NCBI RefSeq assembly: GCF_040183065.1
Contig: NC_091130.1
Span: 128,875,914-128,939,913, forward strand
Direction of reading: 5' to 3'
DNA: 64,000 nt
Source: Periplaneta americana
Taxonomy: Eukaryota > Arthropoda > Insecta > Blattodea > Blattidae
In this document: positions 56,819 through 64,000 of the stretch, in pieces
Position numbering within the stretch: position 1 is the first letter of the stretch
Layout: every line of letters begins with the position of its first letter
Program-made: the position numbers and the translations under genes
The notes under the pieces: generated by a model
Database searches by the model: none
What the model was told of the DNA's origin: nothing
What the model saw: only the letters and a program-made list of their open reading frames with translations

Positions 56819-57820
56819 CTTTGTGGTAATCACGGAAGTGAATGGGCTCACCTCTTCTTAAAATTAAGCAATAAAAGAATATATTTATTCTTATTGGTAA
56901 AAAAGGAGACGGTGACTTGCATTGTTCACATTTTGTATTTTTATTGTCGTAAGTTACCTACTGATTATGCATGTCTTCTCTTTGTTTTAGTAACATTTTT
57001 ATTTCTTAAATACATTTAGTTTCAAAAATATTTCAGCACTTTACTTTTGTCAGCAACATGTAATCATAAACAGATTATGAAAGAACAAGGCTTTAAGTTT
57101 CAACAAGTAGTAAAAATAAATAGAAAGTATTGTAAGCAGAGTCGGCAATAAACTGTGTAACATAAATTTCACATTTTTCTTTTTAAACACTATGGTAATC
57201 TTTACTCTTTCATTTTAGAAAATACATAGAAAATATTGCGATGTTATAAAAGAAAATCCAAACTTCTGACGAACATACATTTTTCTATTACCTACCTTTT
57301 TCTCAAGAATTCACTTTTTGGTATATTTGTAGCATTCATTTATCTATTTGCCAATTTGTATAGCTAAAATTTAATGTATGGCATTTCCTTCTAACCTATA
57401 GGACACAGTAGGACCAGATTGGCCTTTTGGGAGTTTAGGAAAATTTCCTGATGGGCTAGTTCTTATAATTGAACTGATTAGGATTTCTCTCTCTCTCTCA
57501 TTCACACACATACAGAACTCCTATAAATATAACTTACCAGTAAATTTGAAACAGCTTAAACAGCCTTCGTGTAATGCATCACCAGGGATACATACTAAGT
57601 TTTCCAAATGTAGACAGTATCTTAAAGTAACAGTGATATGCTTACCTCCCAAAAATAATGTATATATTTTTTCTTCCTTCCTATCTTTCTTCTGCACTAT
57701 GCTTGCATTCTTCATTGTTGATTGTTTATGTTACACAGTATATACTGTATATCATTATACTCGGCCAAATAAGTACAGCCAAATAAAAAAAATACAGAAG
57801 GATAAGTGGAGTAAAAGAAA
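56819..57820. other. 3' flank of exon 10
   Basis: AT-rich. No further finger exon is found from here to the window end. Two small open frames at 57521-57839 have no domain. Confidence 0.45.
56870..56875 (+). terminator. Candidate poly(A) signal for exon 10
   Basis: AATAAA 52 bases after the stop codon, the closest plausible signal for this exon. Confidence 0.5.
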
Positions 57821-60225
57821 TAAGAGACAAGAAGCTTAAAACGTGGAAGCTGCTGCTGCGGAATGTTTCAAAATTACAGACAGATTCCATCATCCTTCCA
57901 TTGCATCCGAAGAAGAATTTTCTTCAAAATATTTCTTTTGGTTCTGATAAGCATGCTTTGTTTGTTCAAGAATAACTGCAGGGAAATGATAGAAAAAATG
58001 ATATATAAGAAAAGACGAAACAGTAACTCCTGAATTTTTAACAGAAGATAAAAATGAGCTTCGTGTGCTAGAACAAAATAATTCTTTCTTACTTAATAAT
58101 GACTTTAATTTCGCAAATCTAGTCTTTCAGTTAAGGCTCCCTGTAAAGCAGATTTGAATAATTTCAAGGGAAAAATTGTTCCAGGGCCGGTTATCGATCC
58201 CGGGACCTCTGGTTGAACGTACCAGCGCTCTGCCAACTGAGCTACCCGGGAACTCCACCCAACACCGTCTCAACTTTTCCCTTTATATCCACACAACTCG
58301 CGTGGGCAGACGAAGTGCCAGAGACCCACATCAAGTGCACACAAATTCTGTGTGACTAGGAATTGTGGTTTTCTGTTAACGTACACAGTGACGTATATAT
58401 TATGCAAATTCTTTCAGGTAAGGCTCCCTGTAAAGCAGATTTGAATAATTTCAAGGGAAAAATTGTTCTGGAGCCGGGTATCGATCCCGGGACCTCTGGT
58501 TGAACGTACCAGTGCTCTGCCAAGTTGAGACGGTGTCGGGTGGAGTTCCCGGGTAGCTCAGTTGACTTTAATTTCTTTGCTCATCCGCAGATTAGTAGCT
58601 TGGAATATTTTTTCACTAACAAGACACTAACGATGCTGTAGTTATAAAAGAATTCACTTGTAAAGATTGCTCAATTTGTAAATGGCTAACATTTAAAGAA
58701 GATACTAATGCTTTATGTTCAGTATATATAGCATTTTCAAATAATACTGACAACTTGTAACTAAATGTCACTGAGGCACGAACAAGTTACGAAAAGACGA
58801 AATGTCACGAGACATATTGTGGACATTGTTAAAGTAATAAGTAAATGAGAACTTAGTTATCGAGAAAATAAAGCCTCCCAAAAAGTTCCTTGACCAAGAA
58901 AACTTTCTAGAACTCTTTATGCTTTCATCAAAATATGATGTGTGTATGCTAGAACAATGCCTCAATGTATTGGAAAAAAAAAAAATGTCGCAGCCATCTG
59001 AAAGAAAAGGCAGAAGATCCTTGGTGATATTTTATTTAAGAATATTGTGAACGTTGCAAAATATGTTCTTGCACAGCTTGCAAGTGACGTAAGAAATTCT
59101 GAAATATATTCAGTGCAGATTGATACCACTAAAGATTCTAGAACCAGTGCTATGTAACTGACCAGGTGTAGGCCTACTGAAAGTTAATTGCTGTTGAGTT
59201 AAGAAGAGTTCGTTAATAATGGATGTTCTCAGTCATCGCAATATTGGTGTGAAAAAAGTACATTGGTAGTTCAATTGATGGGGCAGCAAACATACAAGAA
59301 CAGCACAACGTTTTCTACTGGCTCATAAGAGAATCCTCACAACAGATTCACTTTTGGTGTTGTCAGCGTGTTTTAAATCTTGTCTTTACATTACTCTATG
59401 ACTTCTCCGTGTTCCTCTGTGAGTCTTACCTTCGAATGAATGCTTGGTTAAGTATTAGTCAAGACCTGCAATGTAGAAGACAACACAATACGACATAGTG
59501 GTGAGCTAAGAACGGGCTTCGGGAAAGTGTTTGGATCATTCTTAATCTACAAAAAGATGTGTATTTGGAATTTATTATGGTCTATCATGCTATTGAAATA
59601 TTAAAAAATCAAACCCAGACGCTTGAATAAAAGCCAAATAATACAAAGAGACTGTCTTCTGAGTTATGAAATGATTGTTAGATCTCAGGTTTTCCTGCTC
59701 ACTTTTTAATTAACGACTCCACTACCAAAATACTTGCAAAGAAGCGGGATTGATATTATTAAGTTGTATCATTTCATATGTAAAACACAAGAAGGCTTAC
59801 ACAAACTTAAAATAGACTTCGAGACACTAAATACAGCTGTAGATAGCTTTTTTGAATGTATGGATGAGGAAGCAGAGCAATTGGATTTGGATTTGGAGAT
59901 TAAACTTTATTTCCTAAGAAAATAAAGGACAGGAAAGAAGTTATGCCAGAAGAGATTATACAAGACAAAGTGATTGTCGATCCCATAAAAACTTATGAAA
60001 TATAAATCTGTACTGTCATCATTAATACTGCAGCAGAGTATATGAAGCAACGATTCTTGACAGGCAAAACAGGGTACAAATTAAGTACTGGTACTTTTTC
60101 CACTGCTTTATGTGCAGAAAAATAAGACATTTTCTTCTGTTGTATGAGCCAGCTTCCTCAATGACTTTGATGGACTTTTAATGATTGCCAGAAATATCTA
60201 AAAGTTTCTCTTCTATTAACACACA
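57821..60225 (+). pseudogene. Degenerate ZMYM1/hAT-like transposase
   Basis: Scattered in-order pieces on the + strand match proteins of the ZMYM1/DUF4371 type, domesticated or active hAT transposases: TCKDCSICKWLTFKED near 58650, YEKTKC near 58790, EIYSVQIDTTKDSRTSAM near 59110 (first catalytic Asp region), WLIRESSQQIHFWCCQRVLN near 59330, and LPKYLQRSGIDIIKLYHFIC at about 59720. Stops and frameshifts occur every 50-150 bases. A SINE multimer (58113-58563) is inserted into it. No terminal repeats were located. The intact 63-codon frame at 59734 is only one surviving piece. Confidence 0.72.
58113..58563 (-). mobile_element. tRNA-SINE dimer with inverted 5' tip
   Basis: Perfect 12-bp target duplication gactttaatttc at 58101-58112 and 58564-58575. 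It holds two head-to-tail units with tRNA-like parts on the minus strand, then from about 58522 a short segment in the opposite sense ending gggtagctcagtt. Same family as 26564-27604. The left edge (gcaaatctagtctttcag) is the same terminus as the right edge of the other locus, which defines the true 3' end of the element. Confidence 0.87.
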
Positions 60226-61016
60226 GGGGACCTATCACTTTCTGAGCATCATGCACTGAACCCGGCTTACAAAATATATTTATTAAATCATGGACATTAT
60301 TCCAATACGGTAATTTTGAGTTCGGAAACTGTTCAATAAATCTGTAAATCCGAAAAGTGACATGTATTGGCTATTTTATTTATTGTTGACGTCACTGGTT
60401 TTAGGATCTCTTTTAGGAAATGGGTTTAATGAAGGAAATCTTATATCATAAAAAGTAACGACTTAAGTTCTTTTGCCCGCCCACTATAGAACTGTTTAAC
60501 TTTCTCTTGAAAAACTTATTTCAGTGTCTTTCTGTATTTCTCGTTGTAAGCATTGTAGTCGTAACAATATTTTGATTTTGATTATATTTATCTTACTTAC
60601 AAGAGAGGAATTAACGAACTTTCTATTTCATCATAGACTGCTATTAATAGAAGTTATATCATAAGACACTTTTTTTGCAACTTCATGGGTTTTTGATCAC
60701 ACAAAAAAATATTAACTGACAGAAGGTGTGCTCTTTTGTCAGAAAATATAGAAAAGTTGCTGTGTTATATTGTAACCAGTGTTAAATACAGCAATGTAAG
60801 AATTATATATTGTGTTCTCTTCAGTGTAAAGAATTGAGTTTTCTTGTTCTTGCATTCAGATAAGAATTTGATGATGCTGAAAAACTGTTTAATTCTGTAG
60901 ATTTATTGTATTTTATTTATAGCATATTATGTATAAACAAAATTATTAACCTCTAAAGGCTTACTTTGTAAATAATTATGTAATCCTGCTTCAAATGGTT
61001 TAGGAAGGAACGAAGA
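60226..61016. other. Non-coding stretch
   Basis: AT-rich, no feature recognised. Confidence 0.4.
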
Positions 61017-61205
61017 TAAAGTCCATGTCTGGAATCTGTAGATCTAGCTGGCGTATATGGATGGAGATTAAGAGAAGCAATAAGCTCAGCCTAGCAGTGC
61101 AGAAGTGTGTTGTGGGCAGTCATTGGCCTAGCTAACCTTCACTCACTAGTCGTGCAGAGGACTTGTTTCGTCTCCTAGATCTACAGATTCCAGACATAGA
61201 CTTTA
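61017..61205. mobile_element. MITE with 31-bp near-perfect inverted ends
   Basis: Left taaagtccatgtctggaatc then tgtagatctag; the right end 61175-61205 is its inverse with one mismatch. 189 bases, GC-richer centre, non-coding. The target duplication cannot be told from the AT-rich flanks. Confidence 0.78.
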
Positions 61206-61887
61206 GTTTATTTAATATTTTGGCAACATTTTCTTCATATTGTGCCAGTCTCTACTTACGAGGATTAGAATACAACAATTTTATGGACAGTGTCCACTGA
61301 AAATTAGGTCATAAGTACCACTTGTTTGTACACTGCGTTGTTCTTTGTAATTTGCTTATTCAGTAATAACAATGTAAAATATTCTCCCATCTCATAACAT
61401 CATGGGTAAAACTTACCCTAGTTTATGAATTAAAGAAAATGTTACTAGTAATTTATTAAAATTATGTGATGTGCTAAAGAAACCTTACTGGTATCAAATA
61501 AATATTGGTACCTGTAATGTGGAATGTGTTTTGAAAGGGTAATTACGAATTTAAAATATTTTTAAATGTTGTTATTTTGATACATTTTACTTTTATATAT
61601 AAGTTAATAGACATATTTAAGATAGAAATTGTAAATAATAATACAGTTTTTTATATTGAATCCAAATGGGATTTTCAAAGTGCTTTATTTCTGTGTCATA
61701 TGTTACAAATGCGAATAAATGTAATGTACAGTAACAATTCCTCAGTGTAAAATATGGAAATTCATATATGTGTTTGCTTTTATGTCAGAGAGTGAATATA
61801 CCAAGTACAGAGAATAAAATTCATTTAATAAAAGAATTTTATGTTGGTTCGGTTATGGTCTATGTATGGGATATTTAAACTTTGAAG
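61206..61887. other. Non-coding stretch
   Basis: No gene or element identified. Confidence 0.4.
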
Positions 61888-61889
61888 TA

Positions 61890-63204
61890 CAGTGCGTTCG
61901 TAGCTCGGCCGGACCATTCCGCAGCGGCCTTGGACTGGGTGAAGATTGGCTCTCCTGCTGCCAGAGTAGCGCTGTAGCTATCGCTGATGCGCCAGTCAGG
62001 CAAGTTGGATCTGTCGTGAGGGAAAGATGGCTGTGCATGTGTTGTGAGTAAAATTGTGTTGTCTAGTGGTGATAAAGTGTCTATTAATAATGGTTGAGTA
62101 CACTTATGAACAACGTATTTTTCTCTATGATGCGTATGTGAAATACTCTTCTGCAAGAAGGTGTCGAAGAGAATTTGAACATCGGTTTGCAGGTGTTCGA
62201 ATTTCTAGCAGGTCGACTATTCATGACCTTGTCAATAAAGTCAGATGTACAGGATCTTTTTTGAACAAGAAACGTGTTCAACGTCGTGTACTGACAGAAG
62301 AGAAGCTTGATGAAGTAGGGGCCCGGTTAGAGCATTCACCCTGCAAGTCACTGTGATGTTTAGCACAAGAGGTTAACATTTCCAAGACGTCAGCTTTTGT
62401 GGCAACGAAACTTCTGAAACTTAAGCTGTACAGGGTAACTGTAGTTTATGTTTTACAACCACAAGATCTTGTAAGTAGGGTTAATTATTGCAATTGGTTT
62501 TTGCAGTCCGTTCATAATGGCAACATGGACTCACTTTTAACGTTCTTTACTGATGAAGCATGGTTTCATCTTCACGTTCATGTTTCTACTCAGAACAATA
62601 GATACTGGGCTACCGAAAATACCCATATTATTCATGAAGTTCCTCACACGCTGCAAAGGTTGGGTTTTGTTGTGCAGTGAGTGCGAGTAGAATTATCGGT
62701 CTCATATTTTTCGACACAAAAGTTGATTCACACATTTATGTAACTTTAATTTTAAATATTTTTTTTCCGCAACTAACAAGAAATGAACGATTGAGTGGCT
62801 GGTTCAGCAGGATTCAGCAATTAGTCGAGGATTGTGGCCACCTCGTTCCCCTGACCTATCTCCATGCGATTTTTATTTATGGGGAACATTAAAGAATAAA
62901 GTGTATGCATCAAATCCGCACACATTACAAGAATTGAAGGACAACATCACGAGAGAAATACAGGCAATCAGTCAACATGAACTTTTGCGAGTGAACCAGA
63001 ATTGTTCCCGGAGATATAGGGAAGTTGAAGGTCATCGCTTTCAACATCTGTTGTGATGCAGGTAAGCCTAATGTTAGTAGAGTAGTTAGTGTTCTATACC
63101 AATGACTTGCCGGTCGTTTACGTGTAACTCTGGCGGCAAGCGCGCCAATCTTCACCCAGTCCAAGGACGCCGCAGAACAGTCCGGCTGAGCTATGAATGC
63201 ACTG
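61890..63204 (+). mobile_element. Mariner-like transposon with broken transposase
   Basis: Inverted ends of over 60 bases (cagtgcgttcgtagctcggc and, inverted, cagtgcattcatagctcagc), flanked by TA at 61888-61889 and 63205-63206. The transposase starts at ATG 62090 with an N-terminal helix region (YEQRIFLYDAYVKYSSARRC). Catalytic landmarks are FFTDEAWFHLHVHV near 62545 (second motif) and WPPRSPDLSPCDFYLWGTLK near 62835 (third motif). The frame is broken by a TGA at 62354, frameshifts near 62660 and 62830, and an apparent internal deletion around 62810, so it is inactive. The related fragment at 6909 belongs to the same class. Confidence 0.9.
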
Positions 63205-63206
63205 TA

Positions 63207-64000
63207 GAAATAACCAGCTCAAACGTTTGGAATTCTTTACTTTTTCTTTATTTGGAAATTGTGACAACACTTATGTTAATATTGTCATTTAGTCCATTTT
63301 GGAAAGATAACTCGATCGGAGACAAAACAGGTGACATGATTAGATAAAACTAAGAAATAGAATATTATAATTCGTTTTAGAAATATGAACCATTTATGAA
63401 CATTACCTTGGCATAATGTAGTCAACTGAGTAAACCATTTTCCTCAAGATGATTAAAGAATGGAAATAATATATATTACTGTGCATTGAAATTGCAACAC
63501 CACGAACAAACTAAGCTTGTAAGATTGATTGTTGTTGTGAAATTTCAATAAACAGCAGTACATATCCTGAAGAAGAAACTAATAATGATATTCGAAACAT
63601 TGGACATTATGTCAGTGATTTCTCATATTGTGTAATTGTGATTTGAAAAGAAGTGGATATGGTCCTTGTGTACATATTTATTAAAATTGTTTCTATTGTT
63701 CTGTTTTTTTGTACTTTTATGTACTGGGAATAATCTCATACTATATGATAGGCCTACTTTACTTTTTAAACGCAATTTACAGTAAGTGCTGTACATACCG
63801 TACTGATACAATATATGATATGTAAAGAATTAAGTTAGTTTAATTACGAAATGAATAAAAAATGCTATAAGTTGTAGTAAAATTATTTGTTTATAAGTGT
63901 TTTTTCTTATATAAAATTCCAGTTTTAGTCTAACCACATTTAATTACTTTTGATTTTAATATATTGTTATATATTTTCAAATATTGTTTTTTTTTATTCC
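63207..64000. other. Non-coding AT-rich end of window
   Basis: No finger exon, transposon or other feature recognised. Confidence 0.4.

Overview
The window is AT-rich, intron-poor-in-signal animal DNA packed with transposable elements. It most likely comes from an insect, and the repeat families (LINE copies with GTAA tails, tRNA-derived SINEs, a hAT/mariner MITE fauna) look to me like a cockroach such as Periplaneta. That species call is from memory of repeat families, not from any search.

The host gene content is one array of ten alternative 3' terminal exons on the + strand, at about 3.6, 16.9, 22.5, 26.1, 32.2, 39.0, 42.4, 47.7, 50.7 and 56.5 kb. Each starts at an AG acceptor in the same phase (two bases complete a split codon), runs open for 90-131 codons to its own stop, and encodes one C2HC finger plus one C2H2-like finger joined by an ECGxEPQFxC-type linker. 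This is the architecture of the insect BTB/zinc-finger gene longitudinals lacking (lola), in which shared 5' exons carrying the BTB domain are spliced to one of many alternative finger exons. The shared BTB exons are not in this window and must lie upstream. Neighbouring exons resemble each other most (1-3; 5 and 7; 8-10), which points to growth by local exon duplication.

Everything between the exons is intron or inter-exon DNA filled with mobile elements. LINE fragments of several families lie at 2.0-3.2, 5.3, 8.7, 9.4, 11.9/12.8, 18.5, 19.8, 26.4-28.5, 37.9, 40.1, 43.4, 48.3, 49.1-50.0 and 53.7 kb. hAT elements with perfect 8-bp target duplications lie at 4.2-5.3, 33.8-36.0 (with a second hAT nested inside) and 53.4-54.9 kb. 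There is a degenerate ZMYM1/hAT-like transposase at 57.8-60.2 kb, a mariner-type element with broken transposase at 61.9-63.2 kb, a pogo/Tigger-like element at 6.0-6.7 kb, foldback derivatives of mariner-like elements at 15.9 and 20.8 kb, a Harbinger-like MITE at 46.5-47.1 kb, Penelope-like pieces at 8.3, 14.8 and 41.2 kb, and several other MITEs.

Two tRNA-derived SINE multimers (26.6-27.6 and 58.1-58.6 kb) carry perfect 12-13 bp target duplications and an inverted 5' part. No rRNA, authentic tRNA gene, CRISPR array or operon was seen. Many insertions can be dated relative to one another because they interrupt each other.
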